From contig JAESUC010000157.1 in the NCBI GenBank assembly GCA_016763285.1, forward strand, positions 1 to 64,000: 64,000 nt of DNA, read 5' to 3'. The stretch is from Pseudomonas sp. (GTDB lineage: Bacteria; Pseudomonadota; Gammaproteobacteria; Pseudomonadales; Pseudomonadaceae). Below the pieces are notes generated by a model that ran no database searches, was not told the origin of the DNA, and worked only from the letters and a program-made list of their open reading frames with translations. This document shows, one piece after another, positions 52,847 through 63,864 of this stretch (the stretch's first letter is position 1; each line of letters begins with the position of its first letter). The position numbers were made by a program, and so were the translations under genes.

Positions 52847-54895
52847 CTAGGGAGAGACGGGTATCAGGCGCTCGTTGACGTCAAAGGGGGCGTTGTAGGC
52901 TTGCGCGCTGTCGCCGTGGAACTCCATCAGATACTCGGCCAGAGCGTCCTGCTCGCCACCCGTGCGGGAAAAGTCCACTTCGCCCGGATCGTTGTTGGCT
53001 ACATCCGCCTCAAGCAGGGACTTGTGATCCGGGTTGAGCAGGCCCTTGAAAGGCCAGCCGTCACCGCAATTGGCTGTGGCAAAGGGAGAGGCAGCCGGCG
53101 CCGCACAATTGGCCAGAAAATCCAGCGCGACAACCCGGAAGCTACGGTTGGGATCACCGACGACTGCGCCATTTTCGACGATTCGATCCCAACGCGCCGC
53201 TTCGCTGACAGCTGTCGGATCAACCAGTACATCGAGATCAATCACCCGCTGGCCATCGGTAAGCAGGCCGCGGTTGGTATCACCGGCAGAGCGTGCGGTG
53301 GCGGTGGGATCAAAACGCAGGCGCAGACCAGCCGTATGGGTGAAGTTGCCCTTGATCATCTCTTCGGTCAGATCACGCAGCTCCGCTGCCGTCATGGTTA
53401 CCAGCGCCAGGCCATTGTTGAAGGCAAAAGCGGTCTGGATGTCCAACTGGGAGATCCCGCCCTCGGGTTTGCCAAAGTCATTGCCGGCAGGAGGCAGTAG
53501 CTGGAGGTCGGCAGCCGAAGTGGAGCCGGCAGGGCTGACGATCCGGCCAATCGGGGCCCGGATACCACCCCCGTTCTTCACCGAAACCAGCGGCGGAGCA
53601 GTCAGTGTCATGGCGGAGGCGTACCACAGGTTGGCATCGGCTGACAGGTTGCCGAGGTTGGTCTCGCGGCTCCTGACAAAGCTCCGTCGGCCATCCAGAA
53701 AGACGTTCGTCACACCGTAGGCCGTCCCGTCAATCTCACCCAGAATATTACGGATGATATCGGCCACCGCCGTCACGCCGGCAACAGGTGTGGCGTTCTG
53801 TTGTGTGACAATGCTGTCGATGCTGGCCCAGGCGCCGCTCTGGCTGTTGTCGATGCTGTCGGTCAGAATGACGCCTTCGCGGTCAAAGTCGACCAGCAGG
53901 CGTCCCAGGTATTTGTAGTCGCCGTCGGTATTGACCAGCAGGACAGGCTCGTTGACCGAGCTGGTGAACATCAGAGGGTAGTCGTCTGCGGCGGCGTCCC
54001 CGTCGCGAAGGGTGTCCCCGTTATTGGCCAACAGGGTGTTCGAACCACCGCCTACAATAATGTCGACGCCTTCCAGTCGCGTCGCCAGCGCACGCTCCAC
54101 ATTGAGTACCTGCATATGGGATAGCAGGATGATCTTGTTGATGTCATCGCTACGCAGGGCATCCACTTCGGTCTGGATCACTGCCGCCAGAGCATCCAGG
54201 CTGCCCTCGTCATTGACCACAAAGCCGGCCGGCAGAATGGCCAGATTGCCCACCGAGGTGATCGCTGGAAGAGTGGGTGTCACTGCGCCCACGAGACCGA
54301 TGCGTTCGCCGTTGAGGGTAATGACCGCGGAAGGCGCGACTTTGCCGGCAATGGTGCTGGCTTCCTGGCCCCCGGAGACCAGAAGCCCTGCCGTGGCCGC
54401 GTCGGCTGAGAAATCGATATTGGACGAGATATAGGGGAACTGTGCCCCGGGGTAGGCACCGTCCGGCGCGATGATGCCGGCAAAGCCCGCAGGCCCGGTA
54501 TCCAGATCGTGGTTGCCCACCGCCGACACCTGCAAGCCCAGGCGGTTCTGGATCTGGGTCTCGCCGCGGCCCTCATCGGCCACGCCCACGACCGCATCCA
54601 TGCGCGGATCACCGCTGGCCTGGAAGATCGGACCGGGGATGTAGTTGTCGCCGGAGCTCACCAGCAACGTGTTGGCAGGCATGGCGGTGCGGAAGTGATC
54701 GACCAGGGCCGAGAAGTTGTCCACATTGAACATCGCCGCCGTCCCGCCGCCGTCAACGTCGGCAAAATGCAGCAGCTGCAGGGTGTAGGGGCTGGCCGTG
54801 TCGTCCCCAGTGGCATCATCGGAGTCCGAGCCGTTGCATCCGGCCAGGGTCAGTGCCGAAACAAAGAGCGCGCTGCGAAACAGGAAAGGGTGCAT
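52847..54895 (-). CDS. metallophosphatase / 5'-nucleotidase lipoprotein
   Basis: A 682-residue protein with lipobox (ALTLAGC, Cys19), so probably lipid-anchored. The N-terminal calcineurin-like domain shows LLHFADVDGGG, SSGDNYIPGP and GNHDLDTG; the first motif is D-V-D instead of the D-x-H of classical 5'-nucleotidases. A C-terminal 5'-nucleotidase domain follows (from about 390). It would release phosphate from nucleotides or sugar phosphates. A start at 54895 is chosen (AGAGGA six nt upstream); MFM two codons earlier is possible. It is divergent from ptxA, so the PHO box may serve both. Confidence 0.9.
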   Translation of the reverse strand: MHPFLFRSALFVSALTLAGCNGSDSDDATGDDTASPYTLQLLHFADVDGGGTAAMFNVDNFSALVDHFRTAMPANTLLVSSGDNYIPGPIFQASGDPRMDAVVGVADEGRGETQIQNRLGLQVSAVGNHDLDTGPAGFAGIIAPDGAYPGAQFPYISSNIDFSADAATAGLLVSGGQEASTIAGKVAPSAVITLNGERIGLVGAVTPTLPAITSVGNLAILPAGFVVNDEGSLDALAAVIQTEVDALRSDDINKIILLSHMQVLNVERALATRLEGVDIIVGGGSNTLLANNGDTLRDGDAAADDYPLMFTSSVNEPVLLVNTDGDYKYLGRLLVDFDREGVILTDSIDNSQSGAWASIDSIVTQQNATPVAGVTAVADIIRNILGEIDGTAYGVTNVFLDGRRSFVRSRETNLGNLSADANLWYASAMTLTAPPLVSVKNGGGIRAPIGRIVSPAGSTSAADLQLLPPAGNDFGKPEGGISQLDIQTAFAFNNGLALVTMTAAELRDLTEEMIKGNFTHTAGLRLRFDPTATARSAGDTNRGLLTDGQRVIDLDVLVDPTAVSEAARWDRIVENGAVVGDPNRSFRVVALDFLANCAAPAASPFATANCGDGWPFKGLLNPDHKSLLEADVANNDPGEVDFSRTGGEQDALAEYLMEFHGDSAQAYNAPFDVNERLIPVSP

Positions 54896-55017
54896 GAACA
54901 TTCCTCTTGTTGCGTGAAACTGCGAGGCGTTCAGCTTGCGGGCGCAGTGTGACGTGGCCGTGATCCTTTGGTGACGGTACAAGTTCGCCAGGCCGCCGCG
55001 CATTCAAATTCACCAGG

Positions 55018-55062
55018 ACGTCATCGCGCTGCCACAGGCCTGTCATCTTGGCCGCCTAGGGT
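55018..55062 (+). promoter_or_regulatory. triple PHO-box repeat and -10 of ptxABCDE
   Basis: Three heptamers at 11-bp spacing: ACGTCAT (55018-55024), CTGCCAC (55029-55035) and CTGTCAT (55040-55046). Against the PHO consensus CTGTCAT they match 5, 5 and 7 of 7. A -10-like TAGGGT is at 55057-55062, 10 bp after the last repeat, as in PhoB-activated promoters. The gap 54896-55114 holds no gene. Confidence 0.75.
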
Positions 55063-55114
55063 TTGCATTGAGATTCGTAATTCAGCGGATACTTGAATTG
55101 CAAATGGTGATCCT

Positions 55115-56823
<1,709 letters not shown>

Positions 56824-56832
56824 GGAAGCCCC

Positions 56833-57663
56833 ATGACCACGCGCTCCGAAAAGGCGGCTAGCATGCCGCCGCTCACCAGTCAGGGAATGCTGGATCAGTA
56901 CAGCCGCGCCTGGCGACGCAAGCTCCTCCAGGTGCTGGCATTGCTGAGCGTCATTCTGGTTGCCAGCTGGTACGTCAACCTGCTGGACTTTCGCACGCTA
57001 GCCAACGGCATTCCGGCCATTGCTACTCTGATGGCCGAATCCTTCCCTCCGGATTTTCGCAATATTCTCGACTGGGTCTATCCCTTGCTCGATACCCTGG
57101 CGATGAGCATCGCCGGCACCGCCATCGCAGTGATCGCGTCGGTGCCTCTGGCCTTTCTGGCGGCGCGCAATACCTCGCCCCATCCGCTGGTGTACCACGT
57201 TACTCGCACGACGTTGAACGCGCTGCGCTCCATCCCCGAGCTGATCATGGGCATCATCTTCGTGGCGGCCGTGGGGTTTGGCGCGCTACCAGGGGTTCTG
57301 GCGCTGGGTTTGCACTCCATTGGCATGGTCGGCAAGTTCTTTGCCGAAGCCATTGAGCACGTCGATGAGGCACCGGTGGAAGCCGCTACCGCGACCGGCG
57401 CCACGCGGCTACAGGTGCTCTATCACGCTGTTTTCCCTCAGGTTCTCCCGCAATTCGCCGACGTCTCGATCTATCGCTGGGAATACAACTTCCGCGCCTC
57501 CACGGTCATGGGCATGGTCGGTGCCGGAGGCATCGGCTTCGAGCTCATGGGTTCGCTGCGGATCATGCAGTACCAGGAGGTCAGCGCGATTCTCATCGTC
57601 ATTCTGTTCATGGTTACCCTGGTGGACGGCCTCAGCGGCCGCCTGCGTAAACGATTCAAATAA
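56833..57663 (+). CDS. ptxC: phosphite/phosphonate ABC transporter permease
   Basis: A 276-residue permease of the PhnE/PtxC type with about six helices. The EAA loop reads EHVDEAPVEAATATGATRLQVLYHAVFPQVLP, the ATPase-contact motif of this family. It follows ptxB by 9 bp and precedes ptxD by 9 bp. Confidence 0.94.
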   Translation: MTTRSEKAASMPPLTSQGMLDQYSRAWRRKLLQVLALLSVILVASWYVNLLDFRTLANGIPAIATLMAESFPPDFRNILDWVYPLLDTLAMSIAGTAIAVIASVPLAFLAARNTSPHPLVYHVTRTTLNALRSIPELIMGIIFVAAVGFGALPGVLALGLHSIGMVGKFFAEAIEHVDEAPVEAATATGATRLQVLYHAVFPQVLPQFADVSIYRWEYNFRASTVMGMVGAGGIGFELMGSLRIMQYQEVSAILIVILFMVTLVDGLSGRLRKRFK

Positions 57664-57672
57664 GGACATGCG

Positions 57673-58692
57673 ATGAAGCCCACTGTGGTCATCACTCACC
57701 GGGTGCATGAAGAGGTCATTCAGACCCTGGCGCCCCATTGCGAACTGGTCCTCAACCAGACCCCCGATACGCTCCCACCAGGTGAAGTACTGGAGCGCGC
57801 CAGCCGCGCTGACGCCATCATGGCGTTCATGCCGGATCGGGTAGATGAGACGTTTCTGGCGGCATGTCCCCGGCTCAAGGTGGTCGGGGCCGCGCTCAAG
57901 GGCTTTGACAACTTCGACGTGGATGCCTGCACCCGCCGCGGTGTGTGGCTGACCTTCGTGCCGGATCTTTTGACTGTGCCGACCGCCGAGCTGACCCTGG
58001 GCCTGACCATCGCCCTGATGCGCAATGTGCGTGAGGCGGATGCCTTTGTACGCTCGGGCGAGTTTTCCGGCTGGCAGCCGCGTTTCTATGGCACCGGCAT
58101 CGAGGGCTCCACCGTCGGCATCGTGGGTATGGGCGCTATCGGCCGGGCGGTGGCCAGTCGGCTGCAGGGTTGGGGCGCGAAGCTGATCTACGCCGATACC
58201 GCACCGCTGATTCAGGCGGAGGAGGGTGCGCTGGCACTGTCGCGTCGGCCGCTGGAGTCGCTGCTGGCCGAATCCGACGTGGTCATTCTGGCCCTGGCCC
58301 TGAATGAGCATACCTTGCATACCATTGACCAGGCCGCTCTGCAGGCCATGCGCCCGGGCGCCTTTCTGGTCAACCCCTGCCGAGGCTCGGTGGTGGACGA
58401 ACAGGCAGTGCTGGCGGCTCTGCAGACAGGCCATCTGGCAGGTTATGCGGCAGATGTGTTCGAGATGGAAGACTGGGCCCGTGGTGACCGACCCCGGTCC
58501 ATAGCGCCAGAGCTGCGGGATCATCCCAATACAGTGTTTACTGCCCATATAGGCTCTGCCGTGCGGCAGGTACGCCAGGCCATCGAGATGCGTGCAGCGC
58601 ATAACATCCTGATGGCACTGGCCGGAGATGTGCCCACGGATGCGGCGAATGCGCCCAAACAGGCGCGTGCTCAGGAGTATGGGCCATGCTGA
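57673..58692 (+). CDS. ptxD: NAD-dependent phosphite dehydrogenase
   Basis: A 339-residue phosphite dehydrogenase that oxidises phosphite to phosphate with NAD. Numbering from the start places the known PtxD catalytic residues exactly: Lys76 (LKGFDNFD), Arg237 (NPCRGSV), Glu266 (FEMEDW) and His292 (AHIGSA), with Met53 and the Rossmann motif GMGAIG (152-157). The residue at 175 is Asp (Glu in P. stutzeri PtxD), consistent with NAD preference. It overlaps ptxE by 7 bp. Confidence 0.97.
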   Translation: MKPTVVITHRVHEEVIQTLAPHCELVLNQTPDTLPPGEVLERASRADAIMAFMPDRVDETFLAACPRLKVVGAALKGFDNFDVDACTRRGVWLTFVPDLLTVPTAELTLGLTIALMRNVREADAFVRSGEFSGWQPRFYGTGIEGSTVGIVGMGAIGRAVASRLQGWGAKLIYADTAPLIQAEEGALALSRRPLESLLAESDVVILALALNEHTLHTIDQAALQAMRPGAFLVNPCRGSVVDEQAVLAALQTGHLAGYAADVFEMEDWARGDRPRSIAPELRDHPNTVFTAHIGSAVRQVRQAIEMRAAHNILMALAGDVPTDAANAPKQARAQEYGPC

Positions 58693-59546
58693 ATCTGATC
58701 TGGCTGCAAAGCCTTCTGGCGGTCGTCCGCCACCGTGGATTCCAGGCTGCCGGGCAGGCCTTGAATCTGTCCCAGCCTGCCGTTTCGCAGCATATCCAGA
58801 GGCTGGAGGAGGAGCTGGGTGTTGCCTTGATCATTCGGGGCCGACGCGAGTGTGTACCTACTGCCGCCGCCAGGGATCTGCTGCCCTACGCCGAAAGTCT
58901 GTTACGTCTGGAGCAGCAGGCGCGGGCGGCGGTCCTGCGCAATACGCTGCGGGTGGGCGCAAGCTCGAACATCGGCATCTATCTGCTGCAGCCGGTCCTG
59001 CGCTCCTTCGAGGCCAGTACGGATGGGCAGCGATATGAACTGGTCATCGAGCAGAATCCGGCCATCGCCGAGAAGCTGCGCCGGGGGGAACTCGATATAG
59101 CGCTGATGGAGTGGAGCGAGCCAGGTTCTGGCCTGCAATCGGCGCCCTGGCGCCGCGAGCCGCTGGTGCTGATCGTGCCGCCGGAGCATGAACTCGCCAA
59201 CGAAACGGCAATCAGCCGGGAACAGCTTTCACGGTTGGCGCTGCTGGGCGGAGAACCCGGTACCGGGACGGGTCGGCTACTCAGCCAGTACTTTGCCGGC
59301 GAGCCCATGCCGACCGTATCCAGACAGCTTGGCAGTACCGAAGCGGTGAAACAGGCGGTCAAGGCTGGTCTGGGGGTCTCTCTGGTAATGGCTTCAGCGG
59401 TAGAGGAAGAGGTCAGAGCCGGAACGCTCTGCGCGGTGCCCGTTGCAGGTACCGGATTGCTGAAAGAGCTGTATGTAACCTGGCGTAGCTCCCAGGAGCC
59501 ATCGTCGGTGCCGCTTTTTGTAGATCATCTGTTGCAGACAGCCTGA
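58686..59546 (+). CDS. ptxE: LysR-type regulator of the phosphite operon
   Basis: A 286-residue LysR regulator with helix-turn-helix [28 protein letters not shown] and a C-terminal effector domain. Position at the end of ptxABCD matches the P. stutzeri locus. Its role is not well established, since ptx genes are mainly controlled by PhoB. Confidence 0.93.
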   Translation: MLNLIWLQSLLAVVRHRGFQAAGQALNLSQPAVSQHIQRLEEELGVALIIRGRRECVPTAAARDLLPYAESLLRLEQQARAAVLRNTLRVGASSNIGIYLLQPVLRSFEASTDGQRYELVIEQNPAIAEKLRRGELDIALMEWSEPGSGLQSAPWRREPLVLIVPPEHELANETAISREQLSRLALLGGEPGTGTGRLLSQYFAGEPMPTVSRQLGSTEAVKQAVKAGLGVSLVMASAVEEEVRAGTLCAVPVAGTGLLKELYVTWRSSQEPSSVPLFVDHLLQTA

Positions 59547-59569
59547 GAGCGCCTGCCTTTGGTGGCGTA

Positions 59570-59597
59570 GGGTCCCTGCACAGAGATGCAGGGACCC
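59570..59597. terminator. bidirectional hairpin after ptxE
   Basis: Perfect 11-bp inverted repeat GGGTCCCTGCA / TGCAGGGACCC with a 6-nt loop, between ptxE and the convergent DUF4394 gene. Followed by TTG. Confidence 0.8.
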
Positions 59598-59613
59598 TTG
59601 AGCCGGGCTCAGC

Positions 59614-60393
59614 TTACATCGCAGGCAGTACGGCAATGTCGATAATGCCGGCCGGCAGATCGGCGATGTCGCCCAGCGGAGTCGGCGCACCGGTTTTCAG
59701 ATCAACCGTATGCAGGGTCATGCCGGTCAGCACGTAGGCGGTGTTGCCGCCCATGCCGTCGCCGACGATATCCATTGCCGCTGCATCCAGGCCCTTGGCC
59801 AGTTCGCCAACGGGCTGCTGCACGCCGTCGTTCGGCGGGTTCTGCAGCATCAGCATGCCAGTGGTCAGATCCACGGTGAACAGCTCGGTCTTCTCGGTGC
59901 CGGCATAGGAGTTGGTATACGCACCGGCGACGACTTCCTGCATCATGTCGGGACCTGCTACGCCGTCGGCATAGGCCACGCTACCGTCGGTAGCGACTTC
60001 GCCCGTTTCGACGTTGACGCGGAAATTGGTGCCGTCCGCCGCGAGCAGGCGCAGGCGGTCAGCCACGGGATTGAAGTCGACCACGGCATGTGTGCTACCG
60101 GGCAGGCTTTTCTGCAACTCGGCACCAGCAGTGGCTTTGCCGGTTTTCATGTCGATGGTATAGAGCTGGGTGCCGCCGCCCAGTGCGTAGAGCATGCCAT
60201 TGGCAGGGCGCACGTCTATGCCGCGCAGATCGCTGGCGCCATCTACCGGCATGCTGGCAGTCACGATCAGGGCGTCGGTATCGATCTTGTGCAGCATGCC
60301 ATCGGCGCCCAGGGCAAGCAGTTGCGCGGCGCTCGCGGTGCCAGCGGCCAGGGTCAGTGAAGTCGTCAGGATCAGTTTGTTGAAAGTGTTCAT
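59614..60393 (-). CDS. secreted DUF4394 protein (candidate ECF-sigma target)
   Basis: A 259-residue exported protein with signal peptide (KLILTTSLTLAAGTASAAQ). The mature part is beta-propeller-like with repeats such as ALGADGMLHKIDTDALIV and GIDVRPANGMLYALGGG, the DUF4394 pattern. Function unknown. Its own promoter carries the same bipartite motif as the ECF sigma gene upstream, so it is likely a target of that sigma factor. Confidence 0.88.
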   Translation of the reverse strand: MNTFNKLILTTSLTLAAGTASAAQLLALGADGMLHKIDTDALIVTASMPVDGASDLRGIDVRPANGMLYALGGGTQLYTIDMKTGKATAGAELQKSLPGSTHAVVDFNPVADRLRLLAADGTNFRVNVETGEVATDGSVAYADGVAGPDMMQEVVAGAYTNSYAGTEKTELFTVDLTTGMLMLQNPPNDGVQQPVGELAKGLDAAAMDIVGDGMGGNTAYVLTGMTLHTVDLKTGAPTPLGDIADLPAGIIDIAVLPAM

Positions 60394-60467
60394 TGTGGTT
60401 CCTCGCGTTCAATGAGTGGTGGGCAAAGCCCACCTGGCAAGGTGCTTTTTCCAGCCACCTGCCAGTA

Positions 60468-60496
60468 ATACCCGCGAGGACCACTCCTGGATGTCG
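60468..60496 (-). promoter_or_regulatory. ECF-sigma promoter motif ahead of the DUF4394 gene
   Basis: On the minus strand CGACATCCA - N10 - TCGCGGGTAT. The same two blocks with identical spacing occur ahead of the sigma gene at 61829-61857, while the 10-nt spacers differ. Read as -35 ACATCC and -10 GGGTAT with a 15-nt spacer. Confidence 0.75.
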
Positions 60497-60523
60497 AGAT
60501 TGAAAAATAAATTTCAATTCCGG

Positions 60524-61243
60524 TTAATTGCTCGCAATCAGAACCGCTCTGCCAATGTACAACACCGGTCCGGTGGGGCGATCCAGCGGCGAGCCGCCTT
60601 CCGGTTCAAGCGTGAGTTCGAACAACTGCCCGGCCTGTACCGCACCGATCTGCTCGGCACTCAGGGTTGTGCCCGTGCCGGGCTCGATCAGGCCCAGCGA
60701 ACGCGGCCCATCCTTCGGATCGATCAGAGTCCAGAACTGCACGCTGCGATCGGCGGGGATCTCATCCTCCACCAGTGACGTCAGGCGCAGCTCGCCGTCG
60801 CTGTCGATGGTTACCACCCAGCCCGGGCTGGCACTTTCGCCAGGTTGCTGCAGCACAGCCGTGTAGCTGGCTCCGGCGGGGTCATCCTCGAGCACGGCTG
60901 GCAACCAGCTCAATAGCACCAGCAACGCCAGTGCACCGCTGGCCAGACGCCACAACCCCAGGCTTTGCCACCAGCGTGACCAACCCTCTGGCGCCGCGTT
61001 GCCACGTGCCGGCAGCCAGCCCAGGCTGTGGGAAATGCGCTCCCACAGATGTGGCGAAGGTGATTGCGCCGGAAGCTGGTCGGCCAGATCCAGCAGGTGC
61101 TTTTCCCACTCCAGGGCCATGCGCGCGGCTTCACGATCATTGGCAATCAGATCGCGTACCTCGCTGGCCTCTGGTTCACCGAGAAGGCCCAGTACATATT
61201 CGCCGATCAATGCCCGGCGTGGTTCCGATTCATCGGGAATCAT
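60524..61243 (-). CDS. RskA-family anti-sigma factor
   Basis: A 239-residue single-span protein. N-terminal cytoplasmic helices (EYVLGLLGEPEASEVRDLIAND) bind the sigma factor; one helix (about 97-117, LASGALALLVLLSWLPAVL) anchors it; the rest is a periplasmic RskA domain with VQFWTLIDPKDGPRSLGLI. No zinc HxxxCxxC motif. The start overlaps the sigma gene stop by 14 bp. Confidence 0.9.
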   Translation of the reverse strand: MIPDESEPRRALIGEYVLGLLGEPEASEVRDLIANDREAARMALEWEKHLLDLADQLPAQSPSPHLWERISHSLGWLPARGNAAPEGWSRWWQSLGLWRLASGALALLVLLSWLPAVLEDDPAGASYTAVLQQPGESASPGWVVTIDSDGELRLTSLVEDEIPADRSVQFWTLIDPKDGPRSLGLIEPGTGTTLSAEQIGAVQAGQLFELTLEPEGGSPLDRPTGPVLYIGRAVLIASN

Positions 61244-61787
61244 GTTGCAAGCACTCCTGCAGTGCGCGGAGGCCCGCGCGGATACGTCCCTTGATCGTGC
61301 CCAGGGGTGTCGTCAGCCGGCTCGCAATCTGTTCATGGGTGAGGCCACGGTAGAAAGCCAACAGAATGGGATGGCGTCTGGGACGTTCAAGCTGGCTCAG
61401 GCAGCGGCGCAGTTGCTTGCCATCGGACTGGTCGCTGGCCTGCTCTTCGGCCTGCGGACTTTCGTCAGCCATGGCTTCGATAAAGCCATCGTCGGTCTGC
61501 ACCAGGCGGCCGCGACTGCGTAGCTGATTCAGAGCCCGGTAGCGCAGGATGCTGTATATCCACGCCCGGCCCTGACCCAGCGTACGGTCGAAGCGGTCGG
61601 CGTTGTGCCAGACCTTGACCAGTGCGTCATGCACACAGTCCTCGGCCTGATCGCGACGCCCCAGCAAGGTGATTGCCAGACCGAGCAGTTGTCCAGCCTC
61701 ATGCTGATACAACCGTTGAAAAGCGCCCTGATCGCCGCGTGCGCAGGCTTCCAGAGCCCCCTCATAGTCAAACTCGCTGTCTGCCAT
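61230..61787 (-). CDS. ECF-family RNA polymerase sigma factor
   Basis: A 185-residue sigma-70-like factor. Region 2 (AEDCVHDALVKVWHNADRFD, then AWIYSILRYRALNQLRSRGR) and region 4 (LTHEQIASRLTTPLGTIKGRIRAGLRALQ) are intact. It pairs with the RskA-type anti-sigma just downstream and should drive its own promoter and that of the DUF4394 gene. The inducing signal is unknown. Confidence 0.94.
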   Translation of the reverse strand: MADSEFDYEGALEACARGDQGAFQRLYQHEAGQLLGLAITLLGRRDQAEDCVHDALVKVWHNADRFDRTLGQGRAWIYSILRYRALNQLRSRGRLVQTDDGFIEAMADESPQAEEQASDQSDGKQLRRCLSQLERPRRHPILLAFYRGLTHEQIASRLTTPLGTIKGRIRAGLRALQECLQHDSR

Positions 61788-61828
61788 GCTCCGTCCTGTA
61801 CCCGATCGCTATTGCGTCCCTGCAGGCT

Positions 61829-61857
61829 ATACCCGCGACGAGCACCTTTGGATGTCG
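61829..61857 (-). promoter_or_regulatory. autoregulatory ECF-sigma promoter motif
   Basis: On the minus strand CGACATCCA - N10 - TCGCGGGTAT, 42 bp upstream of the sigma gene start. Both blocks are identical to those at 60468-60496, indicating autoregulation. Confidence 0.75.
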
Positions 61858-61892
61858 GCTATGCGATTAAAATGAATTGTTCGTGTGAATTT

Positions 61893-61913
61893 GTTTCGGG
61901 CTTGGCCCGAAAC
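61893..61913 (-). terminator. hairpin after the glutaredoxin-MauE gene
   Basis: GTTTCGGGC / GCCCGAAAC, perfect 9-bp stem with a 3-nt loop, immediately after the gene's stop. The T-run is weak. Confidence 0.6.
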
Positions 61914-61914
61914 C

Positions 61915-62748
61915 TCAGCCGAAGTAGTACCGCAGCATCCACACACCCATGCCCATCATCATCAGATTCTCGGTCAGCGACACGAATCCCAGGGGCACGC
62001 TGCTGCCCCCGCCGACGCAGGCGCATTTAAGCTGGCGGCGATCGATATACACCGCCTTGAATACCGACACGGCGCCAATGGTACCGATGAACAGGGCGAC
62101 CGGAATGGCTATCCATAGCAGTGCACCCGCGACCATCAGGACCCCGGCGAGCAGCTCACCAAAGGGGTAGAGGTAGGAGTATCGGACATGACGTTGGGCG
62201 AGCAGGTCGTAATTGAGGAACATGGTCGAGAAGCTCTCCACGTCCTGCAGCTTCAACAGCGCCAGAATGGACATGCTGAACGCGATGAACAGCTCCGCCG
62301 TGCGAATGGTGAACAGTCCACCCAGCATCCAGCCTACGGCCAGAGCCAACAGGGCGGAGACGCCAAAGACCGCCAGCACCGGCTGGTAACTGGTCTCGCC
62401 CTCGGCCTTTACCTTTTTGCCGAAGTAGCGGCGCAGCTCATCGTAGCCGCCAATGCGCTTCTGGCCGATAAAGGTCTGCGGGGTGGTGTCTACGTTGTGC
62501 TTCTCCTTGAAGGCATCGGTCTCTTCACGGGTGGTCAGCCAGTTGTCGTCGACGTTGTAGTCTTGTCGCTCGAGCAAATCGACCGACTTCAGGCCGAATG
62601 GGCACAGGTGTTTTTTCATTACCATGCGATACACAGTGGCCTTGGCCCGGCTGTCGGCAGTCTGCGGTTCTGACGATTCGGTCGTCGACGTCCTGGGCTT
62701 GTCGGGCTCTGTATGGGTTGATTCCGGAATAACTGGCTCTATCGCCAT
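61915..62748 (-). CDS. glutaredoxin-MauE membrane fusion protein
   Basis: A 277-residue fusion. A hydrophilic N-terminus leads to a glutaredoxin domain with monothiol-like Cys49-Pro-Phe-Gly52 and the glutathione-binding TTPQTFIGQKRIGGYDEL. The C-terminal half has four or five helices of the MauE/DoxX type (GELLAGVLMVAGALLWIAIP) ending with CACVGGG, a vicinal cysteine pair. A role in moving reducing power across the membrane is inferred. AGGAGAG precedes the ATG. Confidence 0.88.
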   Translation of the reverse strand: MAIEPVIPESTHTEPDKPRTSTTESSEPQTADSRAKATVYRMVMKKHLCPFGLKSVDLLERQDYNVDDNWLTTREETDAFKEKHNVDTTPQTFIGQKRIGGYDELRRYFGKKVKAEGETSYQPVLAVFGVSALLALAVGWMLGGLFTIRTAELFIAFSMSILALLKLQDVESFSTMFLNYDLLAQRHVRYSYLYPFGELLAGVLMVAGALLWIAIPVALFIGTIGAVSVFKAVYIDRRQLKCACVGGGSSVPLGFVSLTENLMMMGMGVWMLRYYFG

Positions 62749-62868
62749 GTGCCTCTCCTTTTGTACGCTGGGCCTGGTACATAAGGCAATTGCAGCAGCC
62801 AGAGGTTCCTTTCAGGCCCGGGCCCAGCCGTTGTCTTGCAACCCAAGCGATAAAACAGGGAGGTCCCC

Positions 62869-63573
62869 ATGAAAACCATAGGGCTGATCGGTGGCATGAG
62901 CTGGGAGTCCAGCCAGACATACTATCGACTGATCAATCAGGGCGTGCGCGATGCATTGGGCGGGCTGCATTCGGCCCGGCTGGTGATGTACAGCGTGGAT
63001 TTTGCCGAAATCGAGACTCTGCAGCACCAGGGTGACTGGGAGGCAACGGCGACCATACTGGCGAAGGCGGCTGGAGCGCTGGAGGCCGCCGGAGCGGATT
63101 TCATGGTGCTTTGCACCAACACCATGCACAAGGTCGCCGAGCAGATCGAGCAAGCCGTCAGCATTCCGCTGCTGCACATCGCCGACGCGACCGCCAGCGT
63201 GCTCAGGAGCGCCGGGGTTACCTCGGTAGGTTTGCTCGGCACCCGTTTTACCATGGAGCAGGCGTTCTACCGCGACCGCCTGGAACAGCAGGGCATTCGG
63301 GTGCTGATACCCGACGAATCACAGCGTGAACGCGTGCATGGGGTCATCTACGACGAGCTATGCCTGGGCCAGATCAGAGACGATTCCAGGCAAGTGTATC
63401 TGGATATCGTCGCCTCGCTGGCAGAGCGCGGCGCGCAGGGTGTGATTCTGGGCTGTACCGAGATTGGCCTGTTGATCCAGGCGACAGACACCGAGATAGC
63501 GCTATACGACACCACCCGCATCCACGCCGAGCAAGCGGTGCGCGTAGCCCTAACCGACAAACCGGCGGACTAG
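62869..63573 (+). CDS. aspartate/glutamate racemase-family protein
   Basis: A 234-residue racemase with IGLIGGMSWESS at the N-terminus and the two catalytic cysteines Cys82 (LCTNTMHK) and Cys196 (LGCTEIG). It is YgeA-like, which racemises several amino acids; the preferred substrate is unknown. Its 3' end overlaps the convergent azlD by 24 bp. Confidence 0.92.
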   Translation: MKTIGLIGGMSWESSQTYYRLINQGVRDALGGLHSARLVMYSVDFAEIETLQHQGDWEATATILAKAAGALEAAGADFMVLCTNTMHKVAEQIEQAVSIPLLHIADATASVLRSAGVTSVGLLGTRFTMEQAFYRDRLEQQGIRVLIPDESQRERVHGVIYDELCLGQIRDDSRQVYLDIVASLAERGAQGVILGCTEIGLLIQATDTEIALYDTTRIHAEQAVRVALTDKPAD

Positions 63574-63864
63574 GGCGGCGACCAGAATGCCGGCGGCGAT
63601 GGCTGGCAGCGGTTTTTTCACCAGCAGCATGATGACGGCAGTGGTCAGCAGGGCGAGGCGGGCCGCCGTATCGCCTTCAAGCGCCAGCGGGGCAAGCAGA
63701 GCAACCAGCACCGAGCCGGACATCGCATGGATGAACTGCTTGATCCGGTAACCGATGGGTATGAATGACATCACATACACACCGCCCCAGCGTGTCGCCA
63801 ACGTTACCAGCGCCATGGCCAGAATGAGCAACAGGGCTCCCCATCCGGTTGCTTCAATGCTCAT
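63550..63864 (-). CDS. azlD: AzlD-type branched-chain amino acid exporter small subunit
   Basis: A 104-residue membrane protein with four helices and the family segment RWGGVYVMSFIPIGYRIKQFIHAMSGSVLVALLAP. With AzlC it exports branched-chain amino acids or analogues. It overlaps azlC by 11 bp and ends within the racemase gene. Confidence 0.92.
   Translation of the reverse strand: MSIEATGWGALLLILAMALVTLATRWGGVYVMSFIPIGYRIKQFIHAMSGSVLVALLAPLALEGDTAARLALLTTAVIMLLVKKPLPAIAAGILVAALVRRFVG

Noticed and set aside
57673..58692. Generic D-2-hydroxyacid dehydrogenase annotation for the ptxD gene
   Set aside because: Catalytic residue numbering, LKGFDNFD and FEMEDWAR motifs and the ptxABC-E context identify phosphite dehydrogenase specifically.
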